Assembly (NCBI GenBank): GCA_035493835.1
Contig: DATJHO010000048.1
Location: forward strand, 1-38,232
Direction: 5' to 3'
Length of the DNA stretch: 38,232 nt
From: DASZTU01 sp035493835
GTDB taxonomy: Bacteria; Pseudomonadota; Alphaproteobacteria; Rhizobiales; Devosiaceae
Shown: positions 31,321 to 38,232 of the stretch, one piece after another
How positions within the stretch are numbered: the first letter of the stretch is position 1
Layout of the letters: each line of letters begins with the position of its first letter
The notes under the pieces: generated by a model
What the model was told of the DNA's origin: nothing
What the model saw: the letters and a program-made list of their open reading frames with translations, nothing else
Databases searched by the model: none
Position numbers and translations under genes: made by a program

Positions 31321-32520
31321 ATGCATTTTGACACCGCCACGACGCTGATTTCGATCTGCACCATCGTGGGACTGCTTGGACTGCAAACACTGTTCTTCTG
31401 GGCTCGCGACTTCAAGTCGCGATGGTTGGGGTGGTTTGGCTTCGCCTTTCTCCTCGGCACCCTGTCGACACTAGTCTATCTTATTCCCATCCACGGCCAC
31501 GAGTTCCTTCTGCTTGGCGTGGGCAATGCAGTTCGAATTCTGGCCTTTGTTTTTCTTTGGCATGGGTCAAGAGAATTTGCGCGCCGGCCCAGCGAGCAAC
31601 TCACGGGACTGTTTGTCGTCGCGGCTTGGCTGGCGCTTTCCAGCGTGCCCGCATTCCTCGACAGCATCCCGCTAAGGTATGGGCTCGTATCGCTCTGCAT
31701 CGCGCTGTTCTGCGGGCTGGCGGCGCGGGAACTCTGGCGCATTCGCGCGGAGAACCTGCCCTCATTAATTCCGGCTGCGCTGACCTATGCGAGTTATGGA
31801 CTTTTCGCGGTGCTGCGAATTGTGGCGGCTGCCTTTTTTTACCTTCCGGGCGAGGATGGTCATCCAGTCCATGGTGTCTGGATTGTCTGGCTGAGTCTGG
31901 TCACTGCCGTTCACGCAACCTTCATCGTGACGCTAACTCTGTCCCTGACGCGCGAACGGCGGGAATCCGAAGAGCGCCGCCAGGCGATGTCGGACCCGTT
32001 GACGGGACTGTGGAACCGGCGCGCCTATGCCGACGAGGCGCGGCGCATCGCTCACCGCCGTGGCCGGAACCAGCACCCGACTTCAGTCCTGGTGCTCGAC
32101 CTGGACTGGTTCAAGGCGATAAACGACGAACACGGCCACGAGGCCGGGGACATGGTGCTGCAGCGCTTCGCCGATGTGGCGCGCGCCGACACCCGCACCG
32201 GCGACTTGCTCTATCGCATGGGTGGCGAGGAATTCTGCTTCATTTTACCTGAAACCGGGCTGGATGAGGCATTACAGGTCGCCGAGCGCATCCGCCGGCG
32301 CTTCGAGGAGACACCTGTGCATTTCGCCGGCAAGGCAATCCGCACCACCGTCAGCACGGGCGTTGCAACCACCGACCAGAGCGCTTTCGATCTCGACCTG
32401 CTGCTGGGGGCAGGGGATGCGGCCGTCTATCGGGCCAAGGGCCTGGGACGCAATCGCACGGTCGTGGCGGATATGCGGTTGACGCACTCCTGCTCGATCG
32501 ATGAGGCGGCCGCGGCGTAG
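31321..32520 (+). CDS. Membrane diguanylate cyclase (GGDEF)
   Basis: This 399-residue protein has about six hydrophobic segments between residues 8 and 210 (a 6-TM sensor module of unknown ligand), a short coiled linker (RERRESEERR) and a GGDEF domain (about 225-380). The active site GGEEF is at 301-305 and is intact. An inhibitory RxxD site, RTGD (292-295), lies five residues upstream, so product c-di-GMP should feed back. It makes c-di-GMP from GTP. No EAL domain is present. The ATG at 31321 starts the first helix. It is convergent with the small gene at 32983-33258. Confidence 0.93.
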   Translation: MHFDTATTLISICTIVGLLGLQTLFFWARDFKSRWLGWFGFAFLLGTLSTLVYLIPIHGHEFLLLGVGNAVRILAFVFLWHGSREFARRPSEQLTGLFVVAAWLALSSVPAFLDSIPLRYGLVSLCIALFCGLAARELWRIRAENLPSLIPAALTYASYGLFAVLRIVAAAFFYLPGEDGHPVHGVWIVWLSLVTAVHATFIVTLTLSLTRERRESEERRQAMSDPLTGLWNRRAYADEARRIAHRRGRNQHPTSVLVLDLDWFKAINDEHGHEAGDMVLQRFADVARADTRTGDLLYRMGGEEFCFILPETGLDEALQVAERIRRRFEETPVHFAGKAIRTTVSTGVATTDQSAFDLDLLLGAGDAAVYRAKGLGRNRTVVADMRLTHSCSIDEAAAA

Positions 32521-32617
32521 CTTCCTCTTTGGGTTGGCGGCGATCCTGGACCGCGGCGCTGAGCTAAGGCCGCAGTCCCCCCCTTTGGAGCAGTCAGACC
32601 GAAGAGCACCATCTCCC

Positions 32618-32720
32618 CGTCATGGCCGGGCTTGACCCGGCCACCCATGGTGCCTCGCCAAGAGGGCTACAGGTACGGGCGAGGCCGCACGGGTCCCCGG
32701 GTCAAGCCCGGGGATGACGA
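32618..32720 (+). repeat. Composite palindromic repeat, copy 3
   Basis: GGCC-type left arm (CGTCAT-GGCCGGG-cttga-CCCGGCC-ACCCATG) and CCCC-type right arm (CACGGGT-CCCCGGG-tcaag-CCCGGGG-ATGACGA), with spacer TGCCTCGCCAAGAG and AGGTACGGGCGAGGCCG. It is in the same direction as copy 1 and in tandem with copy 4. Confidence 0.9.
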
Positions 32721-32792
32721 TGTGGAGGGGATGAGCTTGAATGTTCCGGCGGCACGGGGGGCAGCCGTTGGGCTGAAGGCCCCCTTACCCCC

Positions 32793-32895
32793 CGTCATGG
32801 CCGGCCTTGGCCCGGCCACCCATGATGGCGCGCCAAGAGCGCTACCGGTACGAGCAAGGCCGCATGGGTCCCCGGGTCAAGCCCCGGGATGACGA
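32793..32895 (+). repeat. Composite palindromic repeat, copy 4
   Basis: GGCC-type left arm with a slightly altered stem (GGCCGGC-cttgg-CCCGGCC) and CCCC-type right arm (CATGGGT-CCCCGGG-tcaag-CCCCGGG-ATGACGA). The spacer, GGCGCGCCAAGAGCGCTACC then ACGAGCAAGG, is close to that of copy 3. It starts 175 bp after copy 3 in the same direction. Confidence 0.9.
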
Positions 32896-32982
32896 TGTGG
32901 AGAGGGATGGCTTCAATAAATCCCAGCGCGGTGCCACCGGCACTTGCAAGGCAGGGCGCCAGCTCCAGCGACGCCCCGCCGA

Positions 32983-33258
32983 TCAGGTCCGCGGCAGGAT
33001 GAGCCGCAGCGCCCGGCCGCCACCCGGCGAGAAAACGTCGATGTCGATATCGACCTGCGGCAGCACCATGCGGCGCGTCCGGGCCGAAAGCACCAGCACG
33101 ACGCCAAGCAGATCGGCGACTCCGCGCTGCTGCAGCCTGGGCTGCAGGCCGACGGCAATGGCCTCGATGGCGCGGCGCCGGGTTTCGGCGTTGTCGGAGT
33201 TCAGCTTTGATTTGCCGGCGAACCGCGCCAGCTCGGTAAGGCTAGAGGCCTCGCTCAT
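32983..33258 (-). CDS. Small protein of unknown function
   Basis: This 91-residue protein is not one I recognise. It starts MSEASSLTELARFAGKSKLN and has two likely parts: an N-terminal helical half (TRRRAIEAIAVGLQPRLQQRG) and a beta-rich C-terminal half (LGVVLVLSARTRRMVLPQVDIDIDVFSPGGGRALRLILPRT). No signal peptide or membrane segment is visible. AAGGAG lies 8 bp before the ATG at 33258, which supports a real gene. It is convergent with the diguanylate cyclase gene and codirectional with, and downstream of, the D,D-carboxypeptidase gene. Confidence 0.55.
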   Translation of the reverse strand: MSEASSLTELARFAGKSKLNSDNAETRRRAIEAIAVGLQPRLQQRGVADLLGVVLVLSARTRRMVLPQVDIDIDVFSPGGGRALRLILPRT

Positions 33259-33339
33259 TTGGGCTACTCCTTACACGTGCACCAAATTCGCTTCCCTGGG
33301 GTGATCGGTCTGCCGCCGCTGCACCCGTACGGTCGCGTC

Positions 33340-35037
33340 TCAGCCTTGCATGGCGAGACAGGTCATTTTTGCCTTCTTGAGTTGGCCGCAAACGTCGGAT
33401 GCCTCGTTGCGGTTGCCGAAGCCCACGAAGCGGGCGCGATAGAATGCCTGGCCGTTCTTGTCGAAGCGCTCGACGTAAGGCCGCAGGTCGTGGAGCGTCC
33501 TGATCTGGCGCGTGGCATCGCTGAGCAGGCCGTGTGCACCTTCCTCGGTCGGTGCGGCGCCGATCTGGACGATCCAGCCGCCGGGAGCGGGCGTTGCCGC
33601 TTCCGCTACGCGAGCCGGGGTGGGTTCAGACTTCTTGAGCCCCAAGACTTCGGACTCGACCTCGAGGGCAGCCTCGGCGACCTGGTGGCTGGAAATGCTG
33701 CCGCTGCTGAAAAGATCGATCGCCTGGTTCTTGTCGCCGATGCCGACCGGCGGCAGGAGCGGTGCCGATGCGCGGGTCTGGCCCAAGGCGGCAGGCGGGG
33801 CGCCGAGCAGCATGTGGTTGAGCGACTCGCCAACCACGTCCTGCCGCGCAGATTGGCGCGAGCTCGAGGCATCGCCGATGGCCGATACCGCCGCAAGGGC
33901 CGGCCGGCCCTCCATCGGGAGGGGCGTGCCGTCGGCACCGGTTACGGGATCCGCCGTATGGCGTGCCTCGGGATCGTCGGCGTAGGCGACCGGGTCGGAA
34001 TCATAGGCGGCCGGAATGATCGAGGCGTTGTCGTCCTTGCGGAACGTCGGCACCGGCGCGGGCTTCACGGTTTTGGCCGCGGCGTCATCGGTTGTCCCGG
34101 CATCGCCGTCGAGGCTGGCGAGCATGGTGGTCGGCCGCTGGCGGCCCGGCAGACGGATCATGGCCGAGGCGAGATATTGTCCGGCGTGTGCCTTGGGCAG
34201 GTATTTTGCAACGAGCGAGCGAACCATCGCGTCGCGCTCCCCGCCGGTGTTGAAGCCGAAGCCGACGACTACCAGATGACGATCGCCCTTGCGCGTGGCC
34301 GTCATCAGATTGTAGCCGGCGGCATTGATGTAGCCGGTCTTCATGCCGTCGACGCCCTGGAAGCCGAGGACGTTGTCATGGTTGCCATAGACGCGCTTGC
34401 CGTAAGCGAAGCTGCGTGTCTGGAAAAAATGGTAGTATTGCGGGAAGTGCTCATAGACGGCGCTGGCGAGGAGCGCCTGATCGTGCACCGTGGTGAGCTG
34501 TCGCGCATCCGGCAGGCCGGAGGCGTTGACATATTGGGTGTGGTTCATCCCGAGCGCGTGCGCCGTCGCCGTCATCCGGCGCGCAAAGGCGGGTTCGCTG
34601 CCAGCGATGTTTTCGGCGATGGTGCGAGCCATGTCGTTGGCCGAAATCGTCACGATGGATTTGATGATGTCCTCGACCCGGATCTTGGAGCCTGCCTTGA
34701 GGCCGAGCTTGGTCGGGGATGCAGAGGCCGCCCAGGGCGAGACGGTGAACTTGGTATCGAGCGTGATGTGGCCTGCCGCCAGTTCCTGGAACAGGATATA
34801 AAGGGTCATCACCTTGCTGATGGACGCCGGATAGCGCTCGTCATCGGCATGGACCTGGTAGAGGATGTCGCCGGTCTTGGCATCGAGGACGATGCCGGCA
34901 TACTTTCTGAGGTTCTTGAGGTTTTCGACGGCCTGGGCGGGAAGCACGCATGCCACCGAAACGGCGCCCGCGATCACGACGGCTGTAATGACGCGCGCAA
35001 CTTGCTTGCGCACCAACGAAAACGCCTGGGCTGCCAC
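33340..35037 (-). CDS. D-alanyl-D-alanine carboxypeptidase with C-terminal SPOR domain
   Basis: This 565-residue penicillin-binding protein (PBP5/S11 family) trims the terminal D-Ala of peptidoglycan stems. It has a signal peptide (about 1-36, ending VLPAQA). The active-site motifs are SISK (Ser72, Lys75), SAN (132-134) and KTG (233-235). A long low-complexity Pro/Ala/Asp linker (about 310-470) follows, then a SPOR domain (about 485-562: GGWIVQIGA..TEEGAHGLL...F.RARFVGF...A...C). SPOR domains bind denuded glycan at the division site, so this enzyme is probably septal. The start is GTG 35037 with GGAG 6 bp upstream. The linker is unusually long. Confidence 0.93.
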   Translation of the reverse strand: MAAQAFSLVRKQVARVITAVVIAGAVSVACVLPAQAVENLKNLRKYAGIVLDAKTGDILYQVHADDERYPASISKVMTLYILFQELAAGHITLDTKFTVSPWAASASPTKLGLKAGSKIRVEDIIKSIVTISANDMARTIAENIAGSEPAFARRMTATAHALGMNHTQYVNASGLPDARQLTTVHDQALLASAVYEHFPQYYHFFQTRSFAYGKRVYGNHDNVLGFQGVDGMKTGYINAAGYNLMTATRKGDRHLVVVGFGFNTGGERDAMVRSLVAKYLPKAHAGQYLASAMIRLPGRQRPTTMLASLDGDAGTTDDAAAKTVKPAPVPTFRKDDNASIIPAAYDSDPVAYADDPEARHTADPVTGADGTPLPMEGRPALAAVSAIGDASSSRQSARQDVVGESLNHMLLGAPPAALGQTRASAPLLPPVGIGDKNQAIDLFSSGSISSHQVAEAALEVESEVLGLKKSEPTPARVAEAATPAPGGWIVQIGAAPTEEGAHGLLSDATRQIRTLHDLRPYVERFDKNGQAFYRARFVGFGNRNEASDVCGQLKKAKMTCLAMQG

Positions 35038-35342
35038 CCTTTACTCCAACTCACAATCGGGTGGCGCCGCCACCCCACGCAACATGATCAGGAAGGCGTC
35101 CGGGGCTGAAACAGACCCGAAAACATCGTCATTCCCGAAAAGAAGGCTAGCCGAGGCAGCGTTACCATTCGGTAAAATGCGATACGAATTGACTTGGACT
35201 GATGCGCGGCAGCTTCACGGCCGATTGAGGGCAACCTCGCCAACCGGCTAGGGGCCGCTATTGCCTCTTAACACGGGCAAAGTTTTGCCTACATAATGCT
35301 GGCACCATGCTTCTCCGTTTTTGTTCTACCGGCTCGTTGGCG
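35038..35342. other. Divergent promoter region between the carboxypeptidase and clpS
   Basis: No gene is supported here. The gap must hold the carboxypeptidase promoter (minus strand) and the clpS promoter (35268-35297). A GGGTGGCG-ccg-CCACCC hairpin (about 35059-35076) lies close to the carboxypeptidase start. AT-rich patches lie near 35160-35200. Confidence 0.5.
35268..35297 (+). promoter_or_regulatory. Possible sigma70-type promoter of clpS-clpA
   Basis: TTAACA (35268-35273; 5 of 6 matches) is followed after 18 bp by CATAAT (35292-35297; 5 of 6). Transcription would start near 35304, so the ATG at 35307 would have almost no leader, which favours a later clpS start. Confidence 0.45.
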
Positions 35343-35753
35343 ATGACCACTTATTTTCACAGGCGTGGCATTGGTTTCGAAGCATCCTTGGTGCTGGGTG
35401 GTCCATTGCGGCTTGCTGGCGGCGACAGCGGCGGCCAGGGGTCCGATGGTGGCTCCCAATACGACACGGGCACGATCACGAAATCGCGCCCGAAGACGAA
35501 GCGGCCGAGCCTTTACAGGGTGCTGCTGCTGAACGACGATTACACACCGATGGAGTTCGTCGTGCTGGTGCTGCAGGACGTCTTCAACAAATCGCGTGAG
35601 GAAGCCATGCGCATCATGCTGCACGTCCACAATCAGGGGGTAGGGGAGTGCGGCATCTACCCATTCGAGGTGGCTGAAACCAAGGTCACCCGGGTGATGG
35701 ATACGGCCCGCAAGAACCAACATCCGCTGCAATGCGTGATGGAAAAGGAATAG
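35343..35753 (+). CDS. clpS: ATP-dependent Clp protease adaptor ClpS
   Basis: This adaptor delivers N-end-rule substrates to ClpAP. The family core is unmistakable: TITKSRPKTKRPSLYRVLLLNDDYTPMEFVV, then IMLHVHNQGVGECGIYPFEVAETKV and the C-terminal HPLQCVMEKE. LLNDDYTPMEF holds the N-degron pocket. The start is uncertain: ATG 35307 lies within 3 nt of a promoter-derived start, ATG 35343 has no good ribosome site, and family members usually begin only 15-25 residues before the TxTK motif. The N-terminal Gly/Ser-rich stretch (GGDSGGQGSDGG) is typical. ClpA follows 9 bp later, the standard pair. Confidence 0.92.
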   Translation: MTTYFHRRGIGFEASLVLGGPLRLAGGDSGGQGSDGGSQYDTGTITKSRPKTKRPSLYRVLLLNDDYTPMEFVVLVLQDVFNKSREEAMRIMLHVHNQGVGECGIYPFEVAETKVTRVMDTARKNQHPLQCVMEKE

Positions 35754-35762
35754 GATCTCGAA

Positions 35763-38135
35763 ATGCCCTCATTTTCGCGCGGACTTGAAAAGGCCCTCCA
35801 CCAGGCGATGAACCTGGCTCGCGAGCGCGCCCATGAGTTCGCAACGCTCGAGCACCTGCTGCTGGCTCTGACGGACGACCGCGACACCATCGCGGTGCTG
35901 ACCGGCTGCGATGTCGACATCGAGGCGCTCAAGAGCGACCTCGAGGACTTCATCAATGAGGAACTCGACAGCCTGGTAGTGCCGAACGGCCAGGACGCGC
36001 GGCCCACCGCTGCGTTCCAGCGCGTCATCCAGCGCGCCGTCATCCACGTGCAGTCCTCGGGCCGCGAGGAGGTGACGGGCGCCAATGTGCTCGTTGCGAT
36101 CTTCGCCGAGCGCGAGAGCCATGCCGCCTACTTCCTCGAGCAGCAGGACATGAGCCGGCTCGATGCGGTCAACTTCATCTCCCATGGCATCACCAAATCG
36201 GGTCCCAACGAGGACCGGCGGGTGCGCGGGGCGGAAGAGGGCGGCACGGGCGGGGCAGCCCGCGGCGAGGAGAGCGAGCACGCCGCGCCCGGCAAGAACT
36301 CGGCGCTGGCCGATTTCTGCGTCGACCTCAACGCCAAGGCACGCGCCGGCAAGATCGATCCGCTGATCGGCCGCGACAGCGAGCTCAAGCGCACGATCCA
36401 GATTCTCTGCCGCCGTTCGAAGAACAACCCGCTCTATGTGGGCGACGCCGGCGTCGGCAAGACGGCCATCGCCGAGGGCCTCGCCCGCAAGATCGTCGAG
36501 GGCGAAGTGCCCGAGGTGCTCAAGGAATCGACCATCTACGCGCTCGACATGGGTGCGCTCTTGGCCGGTACGCGCTATCGCGGCGACTTCGAGGAGCGGC
36601 TCAAGGCCGTCATGAAGGAGCTGGAAAAGCATCGTGATGCCATCCTCTTCATCGACGAGATCCACACCGTGATCGGCGCCGGCGCCACTTCCGGCGGCGC
36701 GCTTGATGCCAGCAACCTTCTGAAGCCGGCTTTGGCCTCGGGCGGCATCCGCTGCATCGGCTCGACCACCTACAAGGAATATCGCCAGTTCTTCGAAAAG
36801 GACCGGGCGCTGGTGCGCCGCTTCCAGAAGATCGACGTCGCCGAGCCGACCGTGCCCGATGCGATCGAGATCATGAAGGGCCTGCGGCCGTACTTCGAGG
36901 ACTACCACAAGCTCAAATACACCGACGAGGCGCTCACCGCCGCCGTCGAGCTCTCGGCCCGCTACATCTCGGACCGCAAGCTCCCGGACAAGGCGATCGA
37001 CGTTATCGACGAGACCGGTGCGAGCCAGATGCTGCTCACCGAGGACCAGCGCAAGAAGGTGATCGACGTCCCGGAAATCGAGGCGACGATCGCGACCATG
37101 GCTCGCATCCCGCCCAAGTCGGTGAGCAAGTCCGATACCGAACTGCTCGCCGGGCTCGAATCCAATCTCAAGCGGGTGGTGTTCGGGCAGGACGCGGCGA
37201 TCCAGGCGCTCTCTTCGGCGATCAAGCTCGCCCGTGCGGGCCTGCGCGAACCGGAAAAGCCGATCGGCTCTTACCTCTTCACCGGCCCGACCGGTGTCGG
37301 CAAGACCGAGGTGGCCAAGCAACTGGCCGATACGCTCGGGGTCGAGATGCTGCGCTTCGACATGTCCGAATACATGGAGCGCCACACCGTCTCGCGGCTG
37401 ATCGGTGCCCCTCCGGGCTATGTCGGCTTCGATCAGGGCGGGCTTTTGACCGACGGTGTCGACCAGCATCCGCATTGCGTGGTGCTGCTCGATGAAATCG
37501 AGAAGGCGCATCCTGACCTGTTCAACATCCTGTTGCAGGTGATGGACCACGGCAAGCTGACGGACCACAACGGCAAGTCGGTCGACTTCCGCAACGTCAT
37601 CCTCATCATGACCTCGAATGTCGGGGCCATGGAGCTCTCCAAGTCGCCGATCGGTTTCGGCCGCAAGCGCGAGCAGGGTGACGACGAGGAAGCGATCAAC
37701 CGGATGTTCACGCCGGAGTTCCGCAACCGGCTCGACGCCATCATTTCGTTCGGCCCGCTGCCGCCGGCAGTGGTTCGCCAGGTGGTCGAGAAGTTCGTGC
37801 TGCAGCTCGAGGGCCAGTTGGCCGAGCGTGGCGTGACTATCGAGCTGACGCCGGAGGCGGCCGAGTGGCTGGCCGTCCGTGGTTATGACGAGCGCATGGG
37901 CGCGCGCCCGCTGGGCCGCGTGATCCAGGAATACGTCAAGAAGCCGCTGGCCGATCAGGTGCTGTTCGGCGAACTGGTGAATGGCGGCTCGGTGACCGTG
38001 GCCGTGGTGGGCGTCGGCCCCGAAGCCAAGCTCGAACTGATCGCAATCCCGCCGCGTCCGGCCCGGCCCAAGGCCATCCCCGGCCCGAAGCCGGCGGCCA
38101 AGAAGACGCCGAAGGCCGCGGAAGAAAAGAGCTAG
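35763..38135 (+). CDS. clpA: ATP-dependent Clp protease ATP-binding subunit ClpA
   Basis: This 790-residue Hsp100 unfoldase partners ClpP and receives substrates from ClpS. It has an N domain (1-145), an acidic Gly/Glu linker (146-175), D1 with Walker A GDAGVGKT (227-234) and Walker B ILFIDEIH, and D2 with Walker A GPTGVGKT (508-515) and VVLLDEIEK. The ClpP-docking IGF loop is at 630-632 (KSPIGFGRK). The C-terminal 30 residues are Pro/Lys/Ala-rich (RPAR...GPKPAAKKTPKAAEEKS), longer than in E. coli. AGGA overlapping the clpS stop serves the ATG at 35763. A terminator follows 29 bp after the stop. Confidence 0.97.
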   Translation: MPSFSRGLEKALHQAMNLARERAHEFATLEHLLLALTDDRDTIAVLTGCDVDIEALKSDLEDFINEELDSLVVPNGQDARPTAAFQRVIQRAVIHVQSSGREEVTGANVLVAIFAERESHAAYFLEQQDMSRLDAVNFISHGITKSGPNEDRRVRGAEEGGTGGAARGEESEHAAPGKNSALADFCVDLNAKARAGKIDPLIGRDSELKRTIQILCRRSKNNPLYVGDAGVGKTAIAEGLARKIVEGEVPEVLKESTIYALDMGALLAGTRYRGDFEERLKAVMKELEKHRDAILFIDEIHTVIGAGATSGGALDASNLLKPALASGGIRCIGSTTYKEYRQFFEKDRALVRRFQKIDVAEPTVPDAIEIMKGLRPYFEDYHKLKYTDEALTAAVELSARYISDRKLPDKAIDVIDETGASQMLLTEDQRKKVIDVPEIEATIATMARIPPKSVSKSDTELLAGLESNLKRVVFGQDAAIQALSSAIKLARAGLREPEKPIGSYLFTGPTGVGKTEVAKQLADTLGVEMLRFDMSEYMERHTVSRLIGAPPGYVGFDQGGLLTDGVDQHPHCVVLLDEIEKAHPDLFNILLQVMDHGKLTDHNGKSVDFRNVILIMTSNVGAMELSKSPIGFGRKREQGDDEEAINRMFTPEFRNRLDAIISFGPLPPAVVRQVVEKFVLQLEGQLAERGVTIELTPEAAEWLAVRGYDERMGARPLGRVIQEYVKKPLADQVLFGELVNGGSVTVAVVGVGPEAKLELIAIPPRPARPKAIPGPKPAAKKTPKAAEEKS

Positions 38136-38163
38136 CCGTTCGACTGGACCGATTGAATGAGAG

Positions 38164-38188
38164 AGGCCGGGAGCAATCCCGGCCTTTT
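38164..38188 (+). terminator. Terminator of clpS-clpA
   Basis: AGGCCGGGA (38164-38172) pairs with TCCCGGCCT (38177-38185) around GCAA, followed by TTTTCG. A 9-bp GC-rich stem with a tetraloop 29 bp after the clpA stop. Confidence 0.88.
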
Positions 38189-38232
38189 CGTTGCGGAGCG
38201 CGGCCCTTCGAAACGGGCCGGGGCCGCACCCC

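Larger units (their letters stand above)
32521..32982. other. Convergent intergenic region with two tandem palindromic repeats
   Basis: No gene is supported. Palindromic repeat copies 3 and 4 fill 32618-32720 and 32793-32895. The rest, 32521-32617 and 32896-32982, shows no clear feature. The short plus-strand frames here arise from the repeats. Confidence 0.7.

Noticed and set aside
33259..35109. 616-codon plus-strand open frame
   Set aside because: Antisense to the carboxypeptidase gene, which has SxxK, SxN and KTG motifs.
35769..37568. 599-codon minus-strand open frame
   Set aside because: Antisense to clpA with its two Walker A motifs.
1..38232. CRISPR, phage, transposase, integrase or toxin-antitoxin genes
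   Set aside because: None seen. The palindromic repeats have variable spacing and inverted arms, not direct repeats with regular spacers.

Overview
The window is GC-rich chromosomal DNA from an alphaproteobacterium of the order Hyphomicrobiales. A member of Devosiaceae (Devosia or a close relative) is my best guess. The evidence is the rpoA-rplQ end of the ribosomal operon, a MipZ-type division ATPase, an ATP12 chaperone gene in an rluA-family/HAD operon, DUF1489 and DUF4282 genes, a ClpS/ClpA pair and the style of the intergenic palindromes. The genus is inferred from memory of gene order, not from a search.

Layout. 1-0.6 kb: end of rpoA, then rplQ and its terminator. 0.7-4.7 kb: NAD-dependent reductase, secreted EF-hand protein, P-loop kinase-like protein and a fold-III ornithine decarboxylase. 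4.8-7.8 kb: degP-type protease and rarA. 7.8-13.2 kb: an accessory block with an arylsulfatase, two small secreted proteins, a Crp/Fnr regulator and a 1.2 kb gene-poor stretch of lower GC. 13.3-16.1 kb: a tightly overlapping operon, crcB, rluA-family, HAD phosphatase and ATP12. 16.3-19 kb: Gly/Asn-rich secreted protein, then the folate operon folP-folB-folK. 19-22.4 kb: rimO, a DUF4282 protein, a 51-residue membrane protein, lipB and a lone SpoA/FliN-type protein. 22.4-27 kb: tRNA-Leu(GAG), CDP-diacylglycerol diphosphatase, aldose-1-epimerase family, secreted small protein and prfC (RF3). 27-29.4 kb: an ArsR regulator translationally coupled to an AHSA1-YCII fusion protein, divergent from a glutathione transferase and a DUF1489 gene. 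29.4-32.5 kb: Crp/Fnr regulator, mipZ and a membrane diguanylate cyclase. 33-38.2 kb: a small unknown, a penicillin-binding D,D-carboxypeptidase with a SPOR domain, then clpS-clpA and a terminator.

Most genes are housekeeping: translation (rplQ, prfC, rimO, rluA-family), proteolysis (degP, clpS, clpA), folate, lipoate, peptidoglycan and division. No transposase, integrase, CRISPR array, toxin-antitoxin or phage gene was found.

The most interesting layer lies between genes. A family of about 103-bp composite palindromes occurs in four copies. Each copy has one GGCC-type arm and one CCCC-type arm, and the arm hairpins differ by compensatory base changes. All four lie between convergent genes. 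Other hairpin-rich elements occupy most of the remaining 3'-3' gaps, and a relative with a different core lies upstream of folP. Other points of note are an ArsR operator placed directly at a strong promoter, a terminator-like hairpin just before the glutathione transferase start, and a perfect 12-bp hairpin between degP and rarA.
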